From: Rhynchonema sp. JSB1_4
Taxonomy: Eukaryota; Nematoda; Chromadorea; Monhysterida; Xyalidae
Length of the DNA stretch: 64,000 nt
NCBI GenBank assembly: GCA_030248065.1
Contig: JASAMV010004258.1
Coordinates: 62,001-126,000, forward strand
Direction: 5' to 3'
The translations under genes were made by a program, and so were the position numbers. Numbering within the stretch: the first letter of the stretch is position 1; every line of letters begins with the position of its first letter. Shown in pieces: positions 24,604 through 35,800 of the stretch. The notes under the pieces are model-generated. The model was given only the letters and a program-made list of their open reading frames with translations, searched no databases and was not told the origin of the DNA.

Positions 24604-27600
24604 TCAGTTGGTGCGCTGAAAATAGTATTTGTGTCAGAGATCGAGCTCCAATCGACAACGATAGCATGTATCGAATAATTTTGCAAACCTTTTTTCTTCT
24701 GCCGAGCAGCAACTTGGCGTAGTTTCGCCACACACTGTCTCCCTTCACGTCCCTGGACAATGTCGTTCCTTGGGCGCGGTACAATTTGGACATTGCAGAT
24801 CGCTAAAAAATGATACCACCATTATCTACACGTGGCAACAAAAGAAAGGCAAACTTGTTCGCCACACCTTGAGATATTTTCCCAGTTGGCGTATCGCCTC
24901 CGGATCCTGGTCATATTTGTAGTCGGGATTGCCAATATCTGCAAACGATAACGCCTGATTTGATCAAACGACATTTGTAACATTTTTCAAATAAACTTGC
25001 TCATTTCGGATGTTACAGTTTCGAGGTTGGCTGTCACCGACATACCGACTGCAATGAAGTGCGCATTGCTGCTGAGGAACTGTTGGAACTGAAAAAACCG
25101 TTGACCAGCACTTGGACATCGAATAAATGCAAAAGCGGTATGTTATGCTCACTAACATCTTTCACGTCAATGTGCATAGCGTCGAGCTCACTCTTCGTCA
25201 ATCCAATAACGACCGAGTTCTGTGAAGCAGGCATCTTGTATTTTATTTTAAAATTTTAGACTATCATGGTGCGCATTCAGTGGCATTATGTATGTACATG
25301 AACATACATAATCCTCAAAAGACCGAGAAAAAGGAAAAATATTGCAAACGAACGTTTCTTGTATCGCGTTGTTCGCGTCCCATCCCAATGCTGCTGCCCG
25401 CCATATGCCTGGTCATCGTAGCATCGCCCTGAACTGTGCACAATGGTGACAAACAAGTCCCGGTCTCAGAGTAACAACTGAGTTTACCTGCACGTCGTGT
25501 CCATCGGTTGTCGCAAGAAATCGAGACGGCGACTGTTGTTGATTATCTGCTGATGTGTTCGGTGAATGCTGCAACAGCTTAGTTAATCAGTGATCGGACG
25601 CTAAACAGCACCGTAACGCCAAATTCGATGACCGGTTTGGGAGGCCGGCCTTGCCCTGATCGCGTGAAATGACCAGCACCTCGAGGTTTACTGATATCGT
25701 TAATTTTGATCTTCATTGGCAGACTGAACAACCTTTACGCTGGTCAAACTTAGTGGGACCGCAGTAGATATCATCGTATCAAACAAGAACAAACGCGATC
25801 AAGTCATGACTGGTCTGGCCAGGGGACAAAGTTTATTATGGGCGAGCTAGTCAGGACACAAATGCTAATATCCTACCGACACCGGCTGGCGATACGCGCG
25901 TCGCGGACCTCGAATCGTGTAGTCAGTGCCTCCAGGCGTGACGAAAGGGCGAGCGGTCCGTCGTGCGCAAAGGGGCGTCTAAATAGCTCGTGATTTTCAA
26001 CAACTGCGTGAGTCATGAGATGTTCATGTTCATGTACACCTATCGATTTCTCCACGGTTCTAGATAATAATCACTTCAGTACCCGGTGTGAGACATTCAA
26101 CTCCAAGGTGCGTGTACTGTATCTGTCCAGTCGGTCATGATGTGTGTAAATGTGGAACCACAGAAACGAACCTGCCGATCGGCATCAGTGTTCGGTTTGC
26201 TACGTTTCGCCAAACACATCGAGTTTGAGCTGGAACCCGAAGCACGTTTCTGAAAAATCATCCTTGGTTAGTCGGGTAGCTTTCTGCGTTATTCCATCAA
26301 GAGTTTCTGATGCCACTAATTTTAGCGAAGTTGTTCCCAACAACATAGAACTCTAGCCAAACCCCGCAAGTCCAGGATCGACACCTGATCGAGGTTGATG
26401 TTACCCATGGACCACGTTCATGTTGGTGTAACCAAACAGGTGCACTCACACGCGTGTCTGAACTTGGATGTCTGTCCTCCCCACCAACAATCGATTTCTC
26501 CCTGCTGCTTGAATTCGGGACGACAATTTCACTCGAGTCGGTCGGATGCGCGTATTCTAAATTCACTGGCCGGCCTACTCTTCATGTAAAATTAAACAAA
26601 TGGCGACAACGCTTATGAAAATGGAACAGTTTTTTTTATACAACTGACGTTCTTCGAAATTCAGGAACTCCGCTGTTGAATCTCCAATCGATCTAGATGC
26701 AGCTGGTGGCTTGTTGTTGATATTGTCGTCGTCGTCGTCGACTAGATCCTGAAATGTGCAAAATAAATTTTTGGCGTTGTAATTGCCGCATGACAACACT
26801 CAACGAAATAAACATCTTACAGCCGTTTCCGGTTTCTCCTGGAATTGTTCCAATTGACGGGATCGAATCTTCTTGTCACGGAGCTCGGTCTAAAACGAAT
26901 AGACACTCAACGATGTTTGTTCAATCCCAAAAGTGTGTGGCAGCCTAGCATAGCACTGTGGCTAACAGCGCGATTACTGCGCAGCGATTCGGTTGTCGAC
27001 TTTTCACCGGCACCATCACCAGGCTTCCAGACGCATTTCCAATTTCGCTTGATGCACCATTCGCGAGCGTCGTAAAAGCTCTTTTGGTCCTGCAAGCAGT
27101 GATGAATTTGAAAGTTGCATGGATCTGCACATCAGTCCATGGTTTGAATATGCAGTGAATTGTTGACGTTGCTGCAATACAGGGGCCATGGAAACTCACT
27201 ATGTGGGATTGAAATTTCAGGTAGACAAGCATGCTGGGTGTACCACTGGTGATCCTTGTCGCACGCACTAATTCAATGTCCACTCTGAAAACAGGTAAAT
27301 TTGGAATACAGCCATACCGATGTTACCAATCAGCTCAACAAAGGATAGGTCAAAGAATGTTGCTCCGATGACTCGAATAAGCTGGTGAGCACCCGTGGTT
27401 AAGAGCATGCCCAAATCAATTGGCAAGCAAGTGTGAGCGAACTAACACTGATGTGTCGGGACCAAGCAAACGCCAGATGTCTGATGCCGACAATTTTCTG
27501 CTCACATTCATCAACGACAACTTGTACTTCCAGGTAACATTCCTCCTTGGCGAACACATTGCGCAAAACAGGAGTAGAAAATAGATCGAATAGGTGAGCA

Positions 27601-27736
27601 GGGGCTTGATGATTGGCTGCGTTCTTCTAAACCCGAGAGCATGAAAAGGGAACAATATAGAGAAGAGTAAGTTCTCGTCTTGTATCCGTTGCTTTTGAAC
27701 AATTTGGTCAATTTTTTGTTGCGTGGTTGCATGCAC
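24604..27736 (-). CDS. Uncharacterised multi-exon gene, 16 exons, 5' end incomplete
   Basis: Exons in transcript order: 27447-27736, 27340-27381, 27200-27284, 26967-27089, 26821-26889, 26649-26748, 26450-26556, 26172-26249, 25877-25978, 25488-25568, 25354-25428, 25157-25234, 25046-25088, 24868-24938, 24689-24802, 24604-24615. Every junction has GT..AG and the phases sum to 490 codons (489 residues plus TGA). I do not recognise the family. Visible: a hydrophobic stretch near residues 41-62 (LLTYSIYFLLLFCAM), a basic region DKKIRSRQLEQFQ, an acidic run of five Asp, a Ser-rich low-complexity middle with KRSK-type basic clusters, and a basic tail ending GRRKKRTN. The last five exons could instead be a separate 105-residue gene starting at the ATG at 25,234. 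The 42-bp exon is optional for phase. Exon joins are inferred, not proven. Confidence 0.5.
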
Positions 27737-28231
27737 CTGCAAAAGTGGTGTAAGCGGTGCTGTATCTCAAGCAGAAATTTCAAAATGGTTAGGACAGAAG
27801 CGCGTGCCTTAAGTCGGTTGGTCCAAACAGTCGATCATTATTTATTTAACCATTAGTGGAAAATAAAACATATCGTGACATTTTGAACGTTCAGTAGGCG
27901 TTCCTTTTAATCGTGGTTTTGTACAGAGAATGAGGAAGACACCAGACAAAAATGACAATAACGTTACGATTTATGTGGGGGCAGTGACGGCCCATAATGC
28001 CAGACTTCAGTGACGCCTCCAATGACAAAAGCACCAACGGTGCACCGCCATAAACCCAAATGTTCCAGCCCAATTTCGTAGTATTATATGAGTAAAACAA
28101 TTGATCTGTGATCTTTTGTACAACGCAAGTATGCAAAACACCTGTGCCCTTGCATCAAAAATAACAAGTTTGATTACCATGTCTCTACCACGTTTCCACC
28201 AAATTTCTCAATGCATTGATTAGCATACATA
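27737..28231. other. Probable upstream or intronic DNA of the uncharacterised gene
   Basis: A minus-strand open stretch at 27,891-28,120 contains hydrophobic segments (WNIWVYGGAPLVLLSLEAS) and could be another exon. I could not find a donor that joins it in phase to the exon at 27,736. Confidence 0.25.
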
Positions 28232-28498
28232 AAGGCAGTCTACGGGAGGTTGTCACTCAGCCCCCGAATACCGTAACCCACCGTAATTTTGATCTGCAAG
28301 GATCGTGGCGAGACCATTTTGTTTTTATCTATGTTTTACGTGTTGGCGCTAACACCAACCAACATTTCGGAGTTTTGGTGATCGACGCGCACGATGACAA
28401 TTTCCAGCTTGCTGCCGCTAATACACGTGTCGATAAGCAGCGATTAGCGTGGGTCTCGCAACGATCTCGCTGAGTGACAACCTCCCGTAGACTGCCTT
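28232..28498. mobile_element. MITE with perfect 30-bp inverted repeats, TA target
   Basis: The ends start AAGGCAGTCTACGGGAGGTT and continue TGTCACTCAG; the right end is its exact reverse complement. TA flanks at 28230-28231 and 28499-28500. The 267-bp element has no transposase. Perfect repeats suggest a recent insertion. Confidence 0.9.
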
Positions 28499-28539
28499 TA
28501 TTATTTATGACAGGTGGCTGGTTTCACAATAAATCCGGT

Positions 28540-28745
28540 TTGCGGTTTGCGACTTGCGGTGTGCGATTTCCGGTTTGCTGTTAATAAATGCGGTTGTTCG
28601 TGAGTCGTCCGGTTTGCGGTTTGCCAATTCCGGTTTGCGGTAGCATTTTGCGGTTTGTTTTGCAGTGCGGTTTGCGGTTGTTATTTCCGGTTGCGGTTTA
28701 TTTTTTCCGGTTTGCGGTTCATGTTTGCGGTTTGCTCAACTGGTA
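28540..28745. repeat. Degenerate GCGGTTT minisatellite
   Basis: Repeated phrases of the type (C)CGGTTTGCGGTTT recur about every 15-25 bp, with TTCCGGTTTGCGG variants. No coding potential. Confidence 0.8.
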
Positions 28746-28779
28746 CTGAAACATCATCTGGGGCACAAAAGCCACTTAT

Positions 28780-29503
28780 GACGGCAACTTAGTCATAATC
28801 AAGCATAAATCGACCAAATCATTCAACGAATTGTGTGATGCGAGGGCAAATCATCCGGCGTACTTGATCTTTTTATTCCCGCGTTCATTGTAGTTTCTGC
28901 TTATTGGATGCGGATTGCCATTAGCAAAGCTCTCAATGGGCAAAACATGCGGGATTTGTCAAGCTCTCTTTGCTAACTCATAAGATTAATGCCTCAAGTA
29001 ACTAATCTTTTATGGACATGGAACGGTTCATTCGGCGTCCCTGATTCATTTTGTGCCATGCTTGGTCCCTATCTAATCGTTCGATTCTGATCGCCATTAC
29101 GGGACCGAAACAGCAATGCAGGCGGATTCCGCCTAGCTCTCTGAAATCAAGAATGCGCAATTAACTAATTCATGCTAACGGAGGGTAAATCATCCTGCGT
29201 ACCTGGTCTATTGATTGCCGTTGTTCCGTTCTGCTCGCTCAATCGGGATCACCAGAACCGCTCCAAGGAGGCAGTGCAGGCGGATTCCGCCCAGCTCTGT
29301 GAAATCAAGAACACGGCTAATGCACAAGCAACCAATTTGTGTGATGGGAGGGCAAATCATCCGGCGTACTTGATCTTTTTATTGCCGCGTTCATGTAGTT
29401 TCTGCTTATTCGATGCGGATTGCCATACAAAGCTCTCAATAAGCAAAACATGCGAGTTTTGTCAAGCTGGCTTTGCGAAGTCATAAGATTAACGCCTCAA
29501 GTA
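28780..29503. repeat. Diverged border of the satellite array
   Basis: It holds long variant units sharing the AGGCGGATTCCGCCTAGCTC core with the main array, but with extra sequence. The block at about 28,845-29,000 recurs at about 29,345-29,500 (GAGGGCAAATCATCCGGCGT onward). It looks like an older, less homogenised edge. Confidence 0.75.
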
Positions 29504-29827
29504 TAGTCCGTCCACCAGCTTATGACACTTGTGTTGCTGCTGGCTGGTTTGGTCCCTTCCTCCACGTTCTAATGAAAGAGAAATTGAGTGTGAGCGATTT
29601 CGCAAAAAACTAAAAAAATAATAAAATATGTCGAAAACGATTGAATTCGATCAAATTTAAAATTAAATTAAATTAAAATCTATAAAACACGTCGACTTCA
29701 TAAAGACAGCAATTTAGGAGCAAAGATAATTTTTTTCGGAAACTCAATTTCTCTTTCATTAGAACGTGGAGGAAGGGAACAAGTCGGCCAGCAGCAACAC
29801 AAGTGGCATGAGCTGGTGGACGGACTA
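29504..29827. mobile_element. MITE family A, copy 2, inserted in the satellite border
   Basis: Same ends and centre as the copy at 6,979-7,307, with the core in opposite orientation. It is flanked by TA (29502-29503 and 29828-29829). The interrupted sequence, CCTCAAG-TA-ACTAATC, exists uninterrupted at about 28,993-29,010 in the neighbouring repeat unit, an empty site that confirms element ends and TA duplication. Confidence 0.92.
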
Positions 29828-29859
29828 TAACTAATCTTTAATGGACATGGAACGGTTCA

Positions 29860-32800
29860 TTTAGCGTCCCTGATCCATTTTGTGCCATGCTTGGTCCCTA
29901 TCTGCTCGCTCGATCCGGATCGCCACAACGGCTCCGAGGGGGCAATGCAGGCGGATTCCGCCTAGCTCTGCGAAATCAAGAACAATGTTAATGCGCAAGT
30001 AACTAATAAGTGTGATGGGAAGGCAAACACCCGGCGCACCTGATCTATTGATTGCCGTTCCTCCGTCGTGCTCACTCGATCCGGATCGCCATGAGGAGTC
30101 CACGGTGGCAATGCAGGCGGATTCCGCCTAGCTCTATAAAACCAATGCGCAAATGTCTCATTTTTGCACAAGGGAGGGAAAAATTACTCTGCGCACGTGG
30201 TCTATTGATTGCCGTTGTTCCGTTCTGCTCGCTCGATCCGGATCGCCACAACGGCTCCAAGGTGGCAATGCAGGCGGATTCCGCCTAGCTCTGTGAAATC
30301 AAGAACAACGTTAATGCGCAAGTAACTAATTTGTGTGATGGGAAGGCAAACACCCGGCGTACCTGATCTATTGATTGCCGTTCCTCCGTCGTGCTCATTC
30401 GATCCGGATCGCCATGAAGTGTCCACGGTGGCAATGCAGGCGGATTCCGCCTAGCTCTATAAAACCAAAGCGCAAATGTCTCAGTTTTGCACAAGGGAGG
30501 GAAAAATTGCTCTGCGCACCTGGTCTATAGATTGCCGTTGTTCCGTTCTGCTCGTTCGATCCGGATCGCCACAACGGCTCCAAGGTGGCAATGCAGGCGG
30601 ATTCCGCCTAGCTCTGTGAAATCAAGAACAAGGTTAATGCGCAAGTAACTAATTTGTGTGATGGGAAGGCAAACACCCGGCGTACCTGATCTATTGATTG
30701 CCGTTCCTCCGTCGTACTCATTCGATCCGGATCGCCATGAAGGGCCCATTGAGGGAATGCAGGCGGATTCCGCCTAGCTCTATAAAACCAACACCCTGCG
30801 CACCTGGTCTGTTGATTGCCGTTGCTCCGTGCTGCTCGATCGATCCGGATTGCCATGAAGGGTCCACTTAGACAATGCAGGCGGATTCCGCCTAGCTCTG
30901 TAAAACCAATACGCAAATGTCTCATTTTTGCACAAGGGAGGGAAAAATTACCCTGCGCACCTGATCTATTGATTGCCGTTGTTCCGTTCTGCTCGCTCGA
31001 TCCGGATCGCCACAACGGCTCCAAGGTGGCAATGCAGGCGGATTCCGCCTAGCTCTCTGAAATCAAAATGCGCAATTAACTAGTTCATGCTAACGGAGGG
31101 TAAATCATCCTGCGTACCTGGTCTATTGATTGCCGTTGTTCCGTTCTGCTCGCTCAATCCGGATCGCCACAACGGCTCCAAGGTGGCAATGCAGGCGGAT
31201 TCCGCCTAGCTCTGTGAAATCAAGAACAACGTTAATGCGCAAGTGACTAATTTGTGTGATGGGAAGGCAAACACCCGGCGTACCTGATCTATTGATTGCC
31301 GTTCCTCCGTCGTGCTCATTCGATCCGGATCGCCATGAAGAGTCCACGGTGGCAATGCAGGCGGATTCCGCCTAGCTCTATAAAACCAAAGCGCAAATGT
31401 CTCAGTTTTGCACAAGGGAGGGAAAAATTGCTCTGCGCACCTGGTCTATTGATTGCCGTTGTTCCGTTCTGCTCGCTCGATCCGGATCGCCACAACGGCT
31501 CCAAGGTGGCAATGCAGGCGGATTCCGCCTAGCTCTGTGAAATCAAGAACAACGTTAATGCGCAAGTAACTAATTTGTGTGATGGGAAGGCAAACACCCG
31601 GCGTACCTGATCTATTGATTGCCGTTCCTCCGTCGTGCTCATTCGATCCGGATCGCCATGAAGTGTCCACGGTGGCAATGCAGGCGGATTCCGCCTAGCT
31701 CTATAAAACCAAAGCGCAAATGTCTCAGTTTTGCACAATGGAGGGAAAAATGCTCTGCGCACCTGGTCTATTGATTCCGTTTTCCGTTCTCTCGTCATCC
31801 GGATCACCACAACGGCTCCAAGGTGGCAATCAGGCGATTCCGCCTAGCTCTGTGAAATCAAGAACAAAGTTAATGCGAAGTAACTAATTTGTGTTGGAAG
31901 GCAAACACTCCTACTATCTATTATTCCGTTCCTCCGTCGTCTCATTGATCCGGATCGCCATGAAGAGTCCACGGTGGCAATGCAGGCGGATTCCGCCTAG
32001 CTCTATAAAACCAAAGCGCAAATGTCTCGGTCTGGCGCGCGCGCGGCAGAAATACCTCAGCGCACCTGGTCTATTGATTGCCGTTGTTCCGTTCTGCTCG
32101 CTCGATCCGGATCGCCACAACGGCTCCAAGGTGGCAATGCAGGCGGATTCCGCCTAGCTCTGTGAAATCAAGAACAACGTTAATGCGCAAGTAACCAATT
32201 TGTGTGATGGGAAGGCAAACACCCGGCGTACCTGATCTATTGATTGCCGTTCCTCCGTCGTGCTCATTCGATCCGGATCGCCATGAAGTGTCCACGGTGG
32301 CAATGCAGGCGGATTCCGCCTAGCTCTATAAAACCAAAGCGCAAATGTCTCAGTTTTGCACAAGGGAGGAAAAAATTGCTCTGCGCACCTGGTCTATTGA
32401 TTGCCGTTGTTCCGTTCTGCTCGCTCGATCCGGATCACCACAACGGGTCCAAGGTGGCAATGCAGGCGGATTCCGCCTAGCTCTGTGAAATCAAGAACAA
32501 AGTTAATGCGCAAGTAACTAATTTGTGTGATGGGAAGGCAAACACTCGGCGTACCTGATCTATTGATTGCCGTTCCTCCGTCGTGCTCATTAGATCCGGA
32601 TCGCCATGAAGAGTCCACGGTGGCAATGCAGGCGGATTCCGCCTAGCTCTATAAAACCAAAGCGCAAATGTCTCAGTTTTGCACAAGGGAGGGAAAAATT
32701 GCTCTGCGCACCTGGTCTATAGATTGCCGTTGTTCCGTTCTGCTCGTTCGATCCGGATCGCCACAACGGCTCCAAGGTGGCAATGCAGGCGGATTCCGCC

Positions 32801-35800
32801 TAGCTCTGTGAAATCAAGAACAAGGTTAATGCGCAAGTAACTAATTTGTGTGATGGGAAGGCAAACACCCGTCGTACCTGATCTATTGATTGCCGTTCCT
32901 CCGTCGTACTCATTCGATCCGGATTGCCATGAAGGGTCCACTTAGACAATGGAGGCGGATTCCACCTAGCTCTACAAAACTAATGCGCAAATACTGTACT
33001 TCATTTTTTCACGAGGGAAAAATTATCCTGCGTACCTAGTCTATTGATTGCAGTGATTCCGTTCTGCTCGCTCGATCCGGATCGCCACAACGGCTCCAAG
33101 GTGGCAATGCAGGCGGATTCCGCCTAGCTCTGTGAAATCAAGAACAAGGTTAATGCGCAAGTAACTAATTTGTGTGATGGAAAGGCAAACACCCGGCGTA
33201 CCTGATCTATTGATTGCCGTTCCTCCGTCGTGCTCATTCGATCCGGATCGCCATGAAGAGTCCACGGTGGCAATGCAGGCGGATTCCGCCTAGCTCTATA
33301 AAACCAATGCGCTAATGTCTCATTTTTGCACAAGGGAGGGAAAAATTACCCTGCGCACCTGGTCTATTGATTGCCGTTGTTCCGTTCTGCTCGCTCGATC
33401 CGGATCGCCACAACGGCTCCAAGGTGGCAATGCAGGCGGATTCCGCCTAGCTCTGTGAAATCAAGACCAAGGTTAATGCGCAAGTAACTAATTTGTGTGA
33501 TGGGAAGGCAAACACCCGGCGTACCTGATCTATTGATTGCCGTTCCTCCGTCGTACTCATTCGATCCGGATCGCCATGAAGGGCCCATTGAGGGAATGCA
33601 GGCGGATTCCGCCTAGCTCTATGAAACCAACACCCTGCGCACCTTGTCTGTTGATTGCCGTTGCTCCGTGCTGCTCGATCGATCCGGATTGCCATGAAGG
33701 GTCCACTTAGACAATGCAGGCGGATTCCGCCTAGCTCTGTAAAACCAATACGCAAATGTCTCATTTTTGCACAAGGGAGGGAAAAATTACCCTGCGCACC
33801 TGATCTATTGATTGCCGTTGTTCCGTTCTGCTCGCTCGATCCGGATCGCCACAACGGCTCCAAGGTGGCAATGCAGGCGGATTCCGCCTAGCTCTGTGAA
33901 ATCAAGAACAACGTTAATGCGCAAGTGACTAATTTGTGTGATGGGAAGGCAAACACCCGGCGTACGTGATCTATTGATTGCCGTTCCTCCGTCGTGCTCA
34001 TTCGATCCGGATCGCCATGAAGAGTCCACGGTGGCAATGCAGGCGGATTCCGCCTAGCTCTATAAAACCAAAGCGCAAATGTCTCAGTTTTGCACAATGG
34101 AGGGAAAAATTGCTCTGCGCACCTGGTCTATTGATTGCCGTTGTTCCGTTCTGCTCGCTCGATCCGGATCGCCACAACGGCTCCAAGGTGGCAATGCAGG
34201 CGGATTCCGCCTAGCTCTGTGAAATCAAGAACAACGTTAATGCGCAAGCAACTAATTTGTGTGATGGGAAGGCAAACACCCGGCGTACCTGATCTATTGA
34301 TTGCCGTTCCTCCGTCGTGCTCATTCGATCCGGATCGCCATGAAGTGTCCACGGTGGCAATGCAGGCGGATTCCGCCTAGCTCTATAAAACCAAAGCGCA
34401 AATGTCTCAGTTTTGCACAAGGGAGGAAAAAATTGCTCTGCGCACCTGGTCTATTGATTGCCGTTGTTCCGTTCTGCTCGCTCGATCCGGATCACCACAA
34501 CGGGTCCAAGGTGGCAATGCAGGCGGATTCCGCCTAGCTCTGTGAAATCAAGAACAAAGTTAATGCGCAAGTAACTAATTTGTGTGATGGGAAGGCAAAC
34601 ACTCGGGGTACCTGATCTATTGATTGCCGTTCCTCCGTCGTGCTCATTAGATCCGGATCGCCATGAAGAGTCCACGGTGGCAATGCAGGCGGATTCCGCC
34701 TAGCTCTATAAAACCAAAGCGCAAATGTCTCAGTTTTGCACAAGGGAGGGAAAAATTGCTCTGCGCACCTGGTCTATAGATTGCCGTTGTTCCGTTCTGC
34801 TCGTTCGATCCGGATCGCCACAACGGCTCCAAGGTGGCAATGCAGGCGGATTCCGCCTAGCTCTGTGAAATCAAGAACAAGGTTAATGCGCAAGTAACTA
34901 ATTTGTGTGATGGGAAGGCAAACACCCGTCGTACCTGATCTATTGATTGCCGTTCCTCCGTCGTACTCATTCGATCCGGATTGCCATGAAGGGTCCACTT
35001 AGACAATGCAGGCGGATTCCGCCTAGCTCTACAAAACTAATGCGCAAATACTGTACTTCATTTTTTTCACGAGGGAAAAATTATCCTGCGTACCTAGTCT
35101 ATTGATTGCAGTGGTTCCGTTCTGCTCGCTCGATCCGGATCGCCACAACGGCTCCAAGGTGGCAATGCAGGCGGATTCCGCCTAGCTCTGTGAAATCAAG
35201 AACAAGGTTAATGCGCAAGTAACTAATTTGTGTGATGGAAAGGCAAACACCCGGCATACCTGATCTATTGATTGCCGTTCCTCCGTCGTGCTCATTCGAT
35301 CCGGATCGCCATGAAGAGTCCACGGTGGCAATGCAGGCGGATTCCGCCTAGCTCTATAAAACCAATGCGCTAATGTCTCATTTTTGCACAAGGGAGGGAA
35401 AAATTACCCTGCGCACCTGGTCTATTGATTGCCGTTGTTCCGTTCTGCTCGCTCGATCCGGATCGCCACAACGGCTCCAAGGTGGCAATGCAGGCGGATT
35501 CCGCCTAGCTCTGTGAAATCAAGACCAAGGTTAATGCGCAAGTAACTAATTTGTGTGATGGGAAGGCAAACACCCGGCGTACCTGATCTATTGATTGCCG
35601 TTCCTCCGTCGTACTCATTCGATCCGGATCGCCATGAAGGGCCCATTGAGGGAATGCAGGCGGATTCCGCCTAGCTCTATGAAACCAACACCCTGCGCAC
35701 CTTGTCTGTTGATTGCCGTTTCTCCGTGCTGCTCGATCGATCCGGATTGCCATGAAGGGTCCACTTAGACAATGCAGGCGGATTCCGCCTAGCTCTGTAA

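Noticed and set aside
27340..27540. Alternative reading of the uncharacterised gene through EECYLEVQVVVDECEQ and ATFFDLSFVELIGNI
   Set aside because: It reads like protein, but its splice phase cannot be joined to the following exon at 27,200-27,284, whereas the chosen frame closes through all sixteen exons.
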